A DNA stretch of 64,000 nucleotides, taken from assembly GCF_000236685.1 (NCBI RefSeq), contig NC_016633.1:248001-312000 (forward strand). The letters run 5' to 3'. Under the pieces are notes generated by a model, which worked only from the letters and a program-made list of their open reading frames with translations, was not told the DNA's origin and did not search any database. Source of the stretch: Sphaerochaeta pleomorpha str. Grapes. Lineage in GTDB: Bacteria; Spirochaetota; Spirochaetia; Sphaerochaetales; Sphaerochaetaceae. Every line of letters starts with the position of its first letter. The first letter of the stretch is position 1. The position numbers and the translations under genes were made by a program. Of this stretch, positions 44,141 through 52,312 are shown piece after piece.

Positions 44141-44934
44141 GTGCCTATAGCTACCATCTTATGTATGATATCAGAACAGGTTTGCGTGATAAGAGCCTCA
44201 TGCTTATGAATTATCTGTTTCCTTTGGGCTTTTTGTTGCTTGCCGGGCTTTTTATGACGCAGGTAAATCCTTTTTTCAAGGATATCATGATTCCTGGGAT
44301 GATTCTTTTCGGCATTATGTCATCGACGCTCCTCAATCTTTCAAGCATACAGATTCAGGCTCGCGAAACCGGTATTTTTCGTAGTTATCGAGTGAACGGT
44401 GTAAAACTGTGGTCCTTGGTTTCAATTCCTATACTTAGCAGCAGTATCCATTCGGTGCTAGTTTCAGCAATTGTCACTGTACTTAGCTTGTTTTTGTTTG
44501 ATGCCGCTGCACCGGTGAACTGGTGGTGGTTTTTTGTGGTTCTGGTTACCTGTGCTGTTTGTCTGTCTACCATCGGCATGCTAATTGGAATCGTTTCTCC
44601 CTCTGCGCGTGCAGGAATTCTCCTTGCACAGATGGTGTTTATACCCTCGGTGATTTTGGGGGGACTTATGGTCCCTGCAGCTATGATTCCTGCAAATCTT
44701 CAGTTTATTGTCTCCCTGCTTCCGGCTTCCCATGGAATCCAGGCTTTCAACAATCTCAGTATGGGATCGGGGAATGGGAAATTTGAACCACTTGTCATTT
44801 TGTTGGTAAGCAGTGTAGTAAACCTGGTTCTCTGTCTGGCTCTCTTTCAATGGGAGGCAGGCAACCATGCCGGAAAAAAGAAATTTTTCGGATTGCTTGC
44901 CTTATTGCCTTTTTTAGCGAGTTATGTTGTGTAG
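44137..44934 (+). CDS. ABC-2 transporter permease
   Basis: 265 residues with six helices in the ABC-2 layout: one near the N-terminus (LMNYLFPLGFLLLAGLFM), a large loop with IQIQARETGIFRSYRVNGVK, then SIHSVLVSAIVTVLSLFLF and two pairs of helices up to the C-terminus. GILLAQMVFIPSVILGGLMVP is the conserved ABC-2 stretch. It is translationally coupled to the ATPase gene and together they make a homodimeric exporter; the cargo is unknown. Confidence 0.93.
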   Translation: MSAYSYHLMYDIRTGLRDKSLMLMNYLFPLGFLLLAGLFMTQVNPFFKDIMIPGMILFGIMSSTLLNLSSIQIQARETGIFRSYRVNGVKLWSLVSIPILSSSIHSVLVSAIVTVLSLFLFDAAAPVNWWWFFVVLVTCAVCLSTIGMLIGIVSPSARAGILLAQMVFIPSVILGGLMVPAAMIPANLQFIVSLLPASHGIQAFNNLSMGSGNGKFEPLVILLVSSVVNLVLCLALFQWEAGNHAGKKKFFGLLALLPFLASYVV

Positions 44935-44987
44935 TCAAGGCTAGCTGATAGTCGATGCATGCTGGTTTCTCGCTTTTTTGTCTTAAA

Positions 44988-45020
44988 ACGAGTCCTTTTA
45001 GGACTATCGTTACTCTTTTT
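44988..45020. terminator. Bidirectional terminator between exporter and VF530-like genes
   Basis: ACGAGTCCT (44988-44996) pairs with AGGACTATCGT (45000-45010; one bulged A), followed by a T-rich run on the plus strand and preceded by A-rich sequence for the minus strand. It overlaps the stop of the convergent gene at 45010, so it can serve both. Confidence 0.65.
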
Positions 45021-45270
45021 GTTCGTCTTTTTTCTGTTCTTCAAGTAAATCAAGATAGATTTCTTCTACTTTTGATCGAGCCCAGGGGGTTTGCCGTAAG
45101 AATTTCAGACTTGATTTTATCCCTGGGTCAATATAGAAACAACGGATTTCAACCATATAATATAATTCTCTCCACCCATAATAATCCACAAGATATCGTA
45201 GAATTTGCTCAAGGGTTACTCCGTGAAGGGGGTTGTTCGGTTGTTCTTGCAAATCATTTTTGTTACGCAT
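45010..45270 (-). CDS. VF530-family (DUF2132) DNA-binding protein
   Basis: 86 residues, full-length. It contains the family core [38 protein letters not shown] and [20 protein letters not shown]. The family (VF530 of Vibrio fischeri) is known as a small DNA-binding fold; its cellular role is unclear. The C-terminal [12 protein letters not shown] is a charged tail. It has its own promoter region of 131 nt between it and the helicase gene. Confidence 0.93.
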   Translation of the reverse strand: MRNKNDLQEQPNNPLHGVTLEQILRYLVDYYGWRELYYMVEIRCFYIDPGIKSSLKFLRQTPWARSKVEEIYLDLLEEQKKDEQKE

Positions 45271-45401
45271 GGATTGTGTTCCTTTGCCAGGGTTTTTCTA
45301 GCTGTTAAGGGATGTATTGTATAGTTTCCTGTATTGTAAACTACGTACGTGGATAGTCTCTTGTCCAGGACAGGTCGAGGTCAAAAGACACGTAACGCTT
45401 C

Positions 45402-46544
45402 TTAGGCGTTTACCAAATCAGTGCCCTTCCAAGGTATCCTTGTAACTTTTTTCTTCATTTTCTTTTCTATTACCTTAAAATGGGTTTCTTCAGAAGGATT
45501 GATGAGCGTAATGGCTTCACCAGAATTCCCAGCACGGCCCGTTCTTCCTATCCTATGGATAAAATTTATCGGAGAACGAGGCAATTCATAGTTTATTACA
45601 AAGGGAAGAGACTCAATGTCAATTCCTCGGGCCAGAAGATCGGTAGTAACCAATACCCTTAGGTTTCCCTGCTTGAAGGCCCTTAGGAGGTCTGTCCTTG
45701 CTCCCTGACTCTTTCTGCTATGTATTGACTCGGCATCGATGCCATTTTTTTGTAATTTTTCTGCAACCCTGTCAGCCCTTGCAACTGAAGAGGTAAAGAT
45801 CAGTACTTGTTTCATATTCTGGCTCTTGATCAAATGCCGTAACAGCGGGCCTTTTTTCTCTTCTGCAATGCAATACACACTCTGCTGTATGAGATCAAAG
45901 GATGCATCTTCTTCTTCGATTTTTATCACTACAGGATCATGCAAGAGCACTTTTTCCAGTGACTGGATCTGTTCATTCAAGGTTGCCGAGAAAAGCAGAT
46001 TCTGGCGTTGCTTAGGGATCTGGGCAAAAATTTGATCCATTTCTTGCTCAAAACCTACGGTCAGCATTTTATCTGCCTCGTCAATAACTACAATTTCCAA
46101 GGAAGACAAATGAACAGCATGCAAAGAGATCAGCTCCAACAATCTGCCTGGGGTAGCAACGAGAATGCTTAGATTTCTCATTACCATCATCTGAGAGTTG
46201 ATAGAGGTTCCGCCAAAGACTGCAAGGGTTTTTAAATCTAATGCCGTTTGATGAATATATTGGGAAAACACGGAATTGACTTGAGCAGCAAGCTCTCTGG
46301 TGGGAACCATTACCAGTACCTGGATCTGCCTGTTTTTCAGAACTTCTTTTTTTTGTAAGTGCATAAGAATTGGCAATACGTAGCTAAGGGTTTTCCCCGA
46401 TCCTGTTTTTGCAATGCCAAGAATATCATTATTACTCAAGATTGCTGGAATTACTTCTGTTTGAATAGGATAGGGTGTTGTTATGTTATCATGCTCTAAA
46501 GCAGTTACAAGAGATTCTGAGATTCCCAAAGAGATAAATGACAT
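45402..46544 (-). CDS. DEAD-box ATP-dependent RNA helicase (RhlE-like)
   Basis: 380 residues, core helicase without a C-terminal extension. Motifs run in order: Q motif (TPYPIQTEVIPAIL), I (GIAKTGSGKT), Ia (VPTRELAAQV), Ib (VATPGRL), II (VIDEADKM), III (FSATL), IV (VLIFTSSVARAD), V (TTDLLARGIDIE), VI (HRIGRTGRAGNSG). It unwinds short RNA duplexes in ribosome assembly or RNA decay. The lack of a basic tail means a minimal enzyme. It stands alone. Confidence 0.96.
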   Translation of the reverse strand: MSFISLGISESLVTALEHDNITTPYPIQTEVIPAILSNNDILGIAKTGSGKTLSYVLPILMHLQKKEVLKNRQIQVLVMVPTRELAAQVNSVFSQYIHQTALDLKTLAVFGGTSINSQMMVMRNLSILVATPGRLLELISLHAVHLSSLEIVVIDEADKMLTVGFEQEMDQIFAQIPKQRQNLLFSATLNEQIQSLEKVLLHDPVVIKIEEEDASFDLIQQSVYCIAEEKKGPLLRHLIKSQNMKQVLIFTSSVARADRVAEKLQKNGIDAESIHSRKSQGARTDLLRAFKQGNLRVLVTTDLLARGIDIESLPFVINYELPRSPINFIHRIGRTGRAGNSGEAITLINPSEETHFKVIEKKMKKKVTRIPWKGTDLVNA

Positions 46545-46874
46545 ATGTGCTTGATCCTTTTTACACTGCTTATTTGGCTTTTTAGTTTATAGATGGTCTG
46601 TGCAAGGGGAATCATACGCTATTGTTTCTTGAGAGTATAGAGGCACTTTGATTCTTGAAAAAGAATATAGTTGCTTATTGCTGAATTCTTCATATCTTAT
46701 TGGCAACACAATTTAAACCAATTATTTTCCTTCTGGGAGAAGATTCATGTACCTCCATTGCACTTCAGAGTCGAGTGTAGCTGTCTGGAATCTTCTCTGT
46801 TTTGGTTCTTTTATCCATATCTGAATATTTTTAACCTGAAGTCCCGAATATTTATATCTAGGCCACCCATAATG

Positions 46875-47043
46875 AGGACTTCGTTATCGTCGGAGGAAAA
46901 CCTGGAGGGAAAGCTGTTCGTGCAGTTCCTGGCACTCATCTACCATTCCTACATAAAGAAGGCCATGGAAGACAACGACCTGTTCGAGACCTTCAACGAT
47001 GCAGGGACTGCTGCTGGACGAGCTCGATATCATCGGACAATGA
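46875..47043 (+). mobile_element. Remnant of an IS1634/IS4-type transposase gene (C-terminal end)
   Basis: RTSLSSEENLEGKLFVQFLA, then LIYHSYIKKAMEDNDLFETF, matches the C-terminal end of IS1634/IS4-type DDE transposases. It continues after a frameshift near 46998 as MQGLLLDELDIIGQ with a stop at 47041-47043. Codon use is GC-rich (CTG, CTC, GAC, AAC, ATC), unlike its AT-rich neighbours, which also points to transfer. Everything upstream of 46860 is gone, as is any inverted repeat. It sits just outside the tRNA-fragment end of the island. Confidence 0.7.
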
Positions 47044-47045
47044 AT

Positions 47046-47123
47046 AAGGCAACCAATTCTTTATGAACTAGTTGCCTTGATGGGTGCGATTGGGTTTGAA
47101 CCAACTACTTCTACCGTTGAAGG
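47046..47123 (-). repeat. Partial tRNA-Val copy with its terminator hairpin (candidate attachment-site repeat)
   Basis: 47081-47123 matches the 3' part of the tRNA-Val gene (51228-51271) at 41 of 44 positions, in the same orientation. It runs from the anticodon loop through the T arm to the discriminator base. Downstream of it on the minus strand, AAGGCAAC (47046-47053) pairs with GTTGCCTT (47071-47078), echoing the terminator of the intact tRNA gene. The 5' half of the tRNA is absent, so it cannot be a functional tRNA gene. Confidence 0.75.
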
Positions 47124-47458
47124 AAAATTTCTCTGACCGATTTGTACTATTTTTTTAAATTTTAATACTTAAAGTAACAGAACAAGGAGGATTTTGATTG
47201 AAATACTCTTGTTCCTGTATAAAAGATACCATCTTGTTAATGTCCATGATTAGCTAATTTTAGCACAGTCAAATTTTTGAATGAAAATAGCACGTTTTAT
47301 ATGGTTAAGACAAAACATGATTTCCCTGGTCTGGAGATATACTATTTATGTAAGTAGTACCCTTGTGAAAATGGCTATTTTTTTGATTGACAGCTATATC
47401 TAAACCGATGTACAAATTAGCGAGTTCCAATCTAAGATAATAAGTTTAAAGGTTTATT

Positions 47459-49132
47459 ATGAAGAAGATCATTTTATTATGTATTACAATTATTTGTATG
47501 AGTTTTTTATATTCAACAACTATTGATGATTTGGCTGTTAGTGATGAATGGCACAATTTGTTACTTGATGATGCTTACGGAAAAGGTTTTGTTACCGATT
47601 ATAGTAAATTTTATGCTTGTGGTGAGAGGAATTTCAAAAAGGAAATTGAGTTTTTAATTGAAAATCAAAATGAAGAATTATTTTATTTATATCCTGCAAG
47701 ATATGAATGTATTTCAAGAAATTTAAATATTGATATTCCTTATTTAGATAGTAATTACGATTTAAAAAAATATTTAGAAAAAAATTCTTATGATACTTTA
47801 TCCATCTCTTTTTCAGAACCAATTAATGATGAATTAGATAGTACTTTTGGGCATGCTTTTATAATTTTAAATAATATCGAGGATACTATCGGAAACGGTG
47901 CTAGCATAAATCTATTTGCTTATATTGATGACTTAGGGTCCTTTGAAATGATTAAAAAGGGTTTAATAGGTGATCTAGTGGGATATTTTGATTTTGCTCA
48001 AGCTGGTATTGTTATGGAAAAATATTCTATAAAATTACAAAGAGAACTTATTGTATATGATACTCTTTTTACTAAAGAGCAAATAAATAAAATATTATTA
48101 ATGCTTTGGGAAATGAAAAATGCTCCTATTGATTATCAATTTATAACCAGGAATTGCGTTAATGGAGCTATTTCATTGCTTGATTATGCTGTTGGAAACA
48201 TAAGCCTTAGAGATCAGGCTAATGGTGTCCTTATGCCGTACTCACTCATTAAGTTATTAAAAATAAACAATCTTATTAGAGATATAAGAACTTATAGTCC
48301 AACTAGTAATCAAATTGGACTTGAACTAGATCCCTCCAAGTTGGATGAATACGAAATAAGAAAGACATATTGGACAGAAGATGGATGGGAAAACCATGAA
48401 GTAGAGAGAACTTTACCGGTTTATCTTCCTACCCAAGACCAATATGAGAGACCTCACTTTATAAATAATAATCTTTCCTATTTGGGGATTGAAACTGATT
48501 ATAATATGATTACTCATCATTTGGATTCAATCAAACTGGATTATAGGTTTTTGAATGCCGATACATGGGAAAGGGTCTTCAGTTCTCCGAGAAATGTAAA
48601 AATGATTATAGGGAAGGTAAAATTCGAATATACCAGTCCGTCTGATTTTGGATTGAATGAATTGATTATTTGGAACCAAGCCTCTTACAATAAATTGAAA
48701 TTTTATAACAATAGGCTATCAAGCGAATTCAAACTTGCAATAGACAAAGATTTCAATGATTATACATTAAAGCCTTACATCACTGTTTCCAAAGGCTTGA
48801 GCTTTGGTATTAGCGCATTCAAGAATATCCCCTATGACCCTTTGCTTGTATATATAATGGCTGAGGGGGATGTTGTTTTTGATTATTTAAGAGGGAACTT
48901 CGGTTTACATTCAGGCATTTTGTATAAGAACACTAAATGTATGATTAACCTGGATTCTTTCTATTCGGTTGGAAATTTTCCATATGATCAAGGTAAGCAA
49001 AAATCAAATCGTCTCGATCTAATCAGCTATTATAGATTGAATGAAAGATGTATCTTAGGTGCCAAGTATGATTTTCTGGATACTACTCTAACAGGCGTAA
49101 TACGATACAGTTATTCACCTTGGGGTTTTTGA
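47459..49132 (+). CDS. DUF4105 (Lnb N-terminal-like) exported protein
   Basis: 557 residues with a signal peptide (KKIILLCITIICMSFLYSTT). The DUF4105 core is clear: SFSEPINDELDSTFGHAFII (with the family FGH), KGLIGDLVGYFDFAQAG, and ITRNCVNGAISLLDYA, matching the Asn-Cys nucleophile region of the NlpC/P60-like Lnb fold. The C-terminal 200 residues look like a beta-barrel (FEYTSPSDFGLNELIIWNQA, YKNTKCMINLDSFYS, GVIRYSYSPWGF, ending in Phe). The gene is far more AT-rich than the rest of the window (AAA, TTA, ATT codons), indicating horizontal origin. Outer-membrane location with a periplasmic or surface catalytic domain is the likely reading. Confidence 0.85.
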   Translation: MKKIILLCITIICMSFLYSTTIDDLAVSDEWHNLLLDDAYGKGFVTDYSKFYACGERNFKKEIEFLIENQNEELFYLYPARYECISRNLNIDIPYLDSNYDLKKYLEKNSYDTLSISFSEPINDELDSTFGHAFIILNNIEDTIGNGASINLFAYIDDLGSFEMIKKGLIGDLVGYFDFAQAGIVMEKYSIKLQRELIVYDTLFTKEQINKILLMLWEMKNAPIDYQFITRNCVNGAISLLDYAVGNISLRDQANGVLMPYSLIKLLKINNLIRDIRTYSPTSNQIGLELDPSKLDEYEIRKTYWTEDGWENHEVERTLPVYLPTQDQYERPHFINNNLSYLGIETDYNMITHHLDSIKLDYRFLNADTWERVFSSPRNVKMIIGKVKFEYTSPSDFGLNELIIWNQASYNKLKFYNNRLSSEFKLAIDKDFNDYTLKPYITVSKGLSFGISAFKNIPYDPLLVYIMAEGDVVFDYLRGNFGLHSGILYKNTKCMINLDSFYSVGNFPYDQGKQKSNRLDLISYYRLNERCILGAKYDFLDTTLTGVIRYSYSPWGF

Positions 49133-49158
49133 GTATGTAAAGGCAGAATCAGAGGATT

Positions 49159-50745
49159 TTAAAAGTCTGAGTTAACTACTATATCGGTTGACCGAATTGG
49201 ATGTACTACGTTGCGCCCTGCTTTTTTTGCCATGTATAATCCTGAATCTGCATGATTGAGAGTTATCTCCCATGAGACATTTTGTTCTGGAGAGAAGGTA
49301 CTCACTCCGAAACTTCCTGTAATATTCAGTTTGTTTCCATTGTAAGTGAAATCTGTCTTCTCGATAGCGAGGCGCAGTTTCTCGGCATAGAAAGTCGCCT
49401 GTTCTAAAGAAGTATCATATAAAAGGAGGATAAATTCCTCACCCCCGTATCGGGCACAGATATCGGTGGGCCTTAACTGTTGAGGAATCAGGAGTCCTAA
49501 TTGCTGCAGTACTTTATCTCCCGCACTATGTCCATATTCATCATTAATCATCTTGAATTTGTCAAGGTCGATCATGATGAGCGAAAATTGTCCGAAGCCT
49601 TTTTCTTCCAATCTTTGGGCTTCCATAGTCGCCATTTTCATGAACTCACGATGATTCAGGAGATTAGTGAGACCATCTGATGCAGCGAGATATTCGAGTT
49701 CCTTCAAATATTTCTTCATCTCAGTGAGTTCGTGCAGGAGATAAAGATTGCCTCGTAACCTGTTCTTCCTATCTATAACAGGTGTGATGTAGATGGAGTA
49801 GGTTCTTATCTCTTCAGAATTAGGCATCGTTAAATCGATCTCGTATGAGTCAGATGAGTTGCAGAACAGAGGAGAAAGATGAGGATACAGATCTTTGAGA
49901 GGAGTCCTGAAAAGATCTGGGTTATCATTATCGAATAACTCTGTGGCCGGAATATTGTATTCTATCAGGCATCCTTTCGGATTGAGGACGATCATTATAT
50001 CACGGATGGCTTCAATAACCAGCTTATGAGCTATTGGAAGAATATTGAAGAGCTGAAGATTATACATCCCCCAGAATAAAAGAATGCAGGAAAGAGCGAA
50101 TGCTATTGGATTTATATCGAGATTATAGGGAATGACCTGTCTTAAAATTAGAATGTAGCTGAGAAAGGGAGGAGTGGCAGCGAGTGTAAGCAGCAGATAT
50201 TGCTTTCGATGGTTGCCATTTGACTTGACGAGGTTGGATATCATGCGAATGGAACCGACACAGAACAGGACGATTATGATTCCGTTGATAACCCAGAAAC
50301 CGGGACCTCTGTCAACATTGAGAAGGAAGATGGATTGATCAGTATTCAATCCTATGTGGACATATACCCAATGATGAAGATCATTTGTCCACACTAGGAT
50401 ATTTAATATGATCGGGATGATGTAGAGAATACGAAGTTTTTTCAGTAACTTCTCGTTGTATACAGGATTGTCTGGATGATAGGCCCATGCGATTAAGACC
50501 CAGAACATCGGGATAAAGAGGATCCCTAAGTATTCAAAATTCAAAGCGAGCTTAATCTGTGTAAGGCTATCAGAAGAGATTTCAAAGAAATAGCTTGAAG
50601 CATAAATCAGGTTTGCAAGGAGAAATCCTGATAAAAACCTGAGTGAAAGAGAATTAACTTTTCGATTATATACATAGCCGAAAAGAAACATGGAAACAAA
50701 AACTGAGAAAAATATTAAGCTCTTAAAAAGAATCATTATATCCAT
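49159..50745 (-). CDS. Membrane diguanylate cyclase (7TM histidine-kinase-type N-terminus, PAS, GGDEF)
   Basis: 528 residues. Seven hydrophobic helices at the N-terminus match the 7TM sensor module seen in some kinases and cyclases (residues about 5-225). A PAS-like region follows (IRDIMIVLNPKGCLIEYNIP), then the GGDEF domain with DGLTNLLNHREF, IDLDKFKMINDEYGHSAGD and RYGGEEFILLL. The active-site GGEEF is intact, and RPTD lies five residues before it, so the inhibitory I-site for c-di-GMP is kept. It converts two GTP to c-di-GMP under control of an unknown membrane signal. It is convergent with the DUF4105 gene in the tRNA-bounded island. Confidence 0.93.
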   Translation of the reverse strand: MDIMILFKSLIFFSVFVSMFLFGYVYNRKVNSLSLRFLSGFLLANLIYASSYFFEISSDSLTQIKLALNFEYLGILFIPMFWVLIAWAYHPDNPVYNEKLLKKLRILYIIPIILNILVWTNDLHHWVYVHIGLNTDQSIFLLNVDRGPGFWVINGIIIVLFCVGSIRMISNLVKSNGNHRKQYLLLTLAATPPFLSYILILRQVIPYNLDINPIAFALSCILLFWGMYNLQLFNILPIAHKLVIEAIRDIMIVLNPKGCLIEYNIPATELFDNDNPDLFRTPLKDLYPHLSPLFCNSSDSYEIDLTMPNSEEIRTYSIYITPVIDRKNRLRGNLYLLHELTEMKKYLKELEYLAASDGLTNLLNHREFMKMATMEAQRLEEKGFGQFSLIMIDLDKFKMINDEYGHSAGDKVLQQLGLLIPQQLRPTDICARYGGEEFILLLYDTSLEQATFYAEKLRLAIEKTDFTYNGNKLNITGSFGVSTFSPEQNVSWEITLNHADSGLYMAKKAGRNVVHPIRSTDIVVNSDF

Positions 50746-51182
50746 TATAAAGACTTTAACTTTGTTAAGTCAGTAAGGTCAATAGTAATATTTTTTAAAG
50801 ACTGCAGATGGGTATAATATTTCTAGTTTCTGTGAACAGTAATAATGAATAGCCATCTGTAAAGTGTTCCAGAGTGTAGTGTCAATTTAAGAAGAGATAC
50901 TGTCTTTACCAATTGGAATAATTTAAGTAACAACTTGAATGAAACGTATTGAATAACCACAGATATCAGAAATCTGATTCAGCCATACAGGAATTTCTAT
51001 AGTATTCTATCGGTCTTCAGACCGGCAGGGCACCAGACAGCAATGGAATGGAGTTCTTCAAAGTCGATGCATACATTTCTGGAAAGTTGAACCGGTCACC
51101 TCGTTGCACAACCGGTTGCTCAGCAATCCGACGCTGAGGCAGATTTGTAGAGCCCTCTCTTTCATAATTGAATAATTGGTAT
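50746..51182. other. Gap in the island with a GC-richer stretch
   Basis: From about 50990 to 51165 the sequence is richer in GC than its surroundings and has open frames (EFFKVDAYISGKLN and, shifted, NRLLSNPTLRQICRAL) that look protein-like but decayed. A transposase or phage remnant is possible; I cannot assign it. The remainder has no visible content. Confidence 0.3.
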
Positions 51183-51223
51183 AAAAAAAACAGCAACTAG
51201 CTTCTTGTTAAGTAGTTAGTTGC
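51183..51223 (-). terminator. Rho-independent terminator of the tRNA-Val gene
   Basis: GCAACTA (51193-51199) pairs with TAGTTGC (51217-51223), followed on the minus strand by eight T residues (51183-51190). It starts 4 nt after the tRNA 3' end. Confidence 0.85.
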
Positions 51224-51227
51224 CTAT

Positions 51228-51299
51228 TGGGCGCGATTGGGTTTGAACCAACGACTTCTACCGTGTGAAGGTAGCACTCTCCCGCTGAGTTACGCGCCC
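51228..51299 (-). tRNA. tRNA-Val (anticodon CAC)
   Basis: 72 nt. Acceptor stem GGGCGCG/CGCGCCC with discriminator A; D arm ACTC/GAGT; anticodon stem CTACC/GGTAG with loop TTCACAC, hence anticodon CAC reading GTG codons; variable AAGTC; T arm GTTGG-TTCAAAC-CCAAT. CCA is not encoded. A full promoter precedes it and a terminator follows. Its 3' part is repeated at 47081-47123. Confidence 0.96.
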
Positions 51300-51312
51300 G
51301 CTACAGGATGTT

Positions 51313-51341
51313 ATAATAAGGAATATGTCGCTTCTTGTCCA
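51313..51341 (-). promoter_or_regulatory. Promoter of the tRNA-Val gene
   Basis: On the minus strand TGGACA (51341-51336), a 17-nt spacer and TATTAT (51318-51313) are close to the sigma-70 consensus, starting transcription near 51306, a few bases before the tRNA 5' end. Confidence 0.7.
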
Positions 51342-51622
51342 GTACTAATTTTTTTTCTCGATGGTATGGTTACCCATAGAGTGATCAAAACAGTATAATT
51401 TAATACTGAATCGAAGAAGGTAGGGGGTAATTGTTTCTGAAAATTGCATGAGAGCTATTTCTTGATTCTTTTCACTCAGCCTTGGCTTTGGCACCTTCAG
51501 AAGATCTTCTGCTCGTATATTTTTTGGATTTTTTTTGAAAATGTATTCTTGACAGAAATCGAGAATTTTACCTACACACGACACATGTGGTGCTTTGCAC
51601 GTAAAACTGATTACAGTGTAAA

Positions 51623-52144
51623 ATGCAACCTGTGTCTTTTTTTATGCCGTCGACAAAATTACAGAGAATGGTTTTTGCGTTTCTGACCGTGGCGATTACA
51701 GTTCATGTATTCGTGTTCTACAATCTCGCCATTGAAATGGGAGGCATGTCCAACCAAGTATTCATCGCCTCTAAAAAGATAATCTTGATTGAGTTTATAT
51801 TCGCATTTTTGCTTGAAATACTCATTGCAGGGCCCCTCTCAGAAAAACTGGCCTTCCGTGTCGTAAATTCCAGGGAGAACAAACCCTTTGTGGTTACTAC
51901 CGCCATTATTTGTGCAACAGTCGCCTTGATGTGCCCTATGATGAGCTTTATCGCAACGATACTTTACAACGGATTCTCCAGTGAGTTTATAAGCCAGTGG
52001 ATGCAAAAAATAGTGTTTAATTTCCCCTTGGCCTTTTTCTCGGAATTGTTTTTCATACAGCCTTTGGTAAGGTTCCTGTCTTCGAAGATTTTCAAAACAC
52101 AGTTGAAACGCCAGGCAATCGAACAAGCAGCAGCTACCGCCTGA
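51623..52144 (+). CDS. DUF2798 membrane protein
   Basis: 173 residues with four hydrophobic helices. MVFAFLTVAITVHVFVFYN, LIEFIFAFLLEILIAGPLSE and CPMMSFIATILYNG fit the DUF2798 pattern, here in its longer two-unit form. The start is uncertain: ATG at 51623 or at 51644, neither with a clear ribosome site. Function unknown; it stands alone. Confidence 0.8.
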   Translation: MQPVSFFMPSTKLQRMVFAFLTVAITVHVFVFYNLAIEMGGMSNQVFIASKKIILIEFIFAFLLEILIAGPLSEKLAFRVVNSRENKPFVVTTAIICATVALMCPMMSFIATILYNGFSSEFISQWMQKIVFNFPLAFFSELFFIQPLVRFLSSKIFKTQLKRQAIEQAAATA

Positions 52145-52312
52145 CAAAACAGTTCCCTCCTTTTGCACCTGACCAAAAGCAAAACTGTTTCCAATACATT
52201 AATTATTGATTAGTAATTTGTAGCAAAAACAATTTTGTATTTTGCTATGGTATACTACAGATGCATACTTTGGAAAATTCACATTATTTCAAGTATGCCA
52301 GGAGGATAGAAT

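Larger units (their letters stand above)
47081..51299. mobile_element. Putative integrated island bounded by tRNA-Val repeats
   Basis: A displaced 3' tRNA copy lies at the left end and an intact tRNA at the right, both reading leftward; this is the arrangement left when an element integrates at a tRNA 3' end. Inside are a very AT-rich DUF4105 gene, a diguanylate cyclase gene and about 480 nt with possible decayed sequence. No integrase is present, so the element has been cut down or was mobilised in trans. A chance survival of a second, decayed tRNA-Val gene is the main alternative. Confidence 0.55.

Noticed and set aside
46671-46874. 5' part of the ORF containing the transposase tail
   Set aside because: The first 68 codons have no similarity to transposase, lie in AT-rich sequence and seem to be chance continuation upstream of the real remnant.
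51345-51584. 79-codon minus-strand ORF upstream of the tRNA promoter
   Set aside because: No ribosome site or family resemblance; the lysine-rich composition follows from AT-rich sequence.
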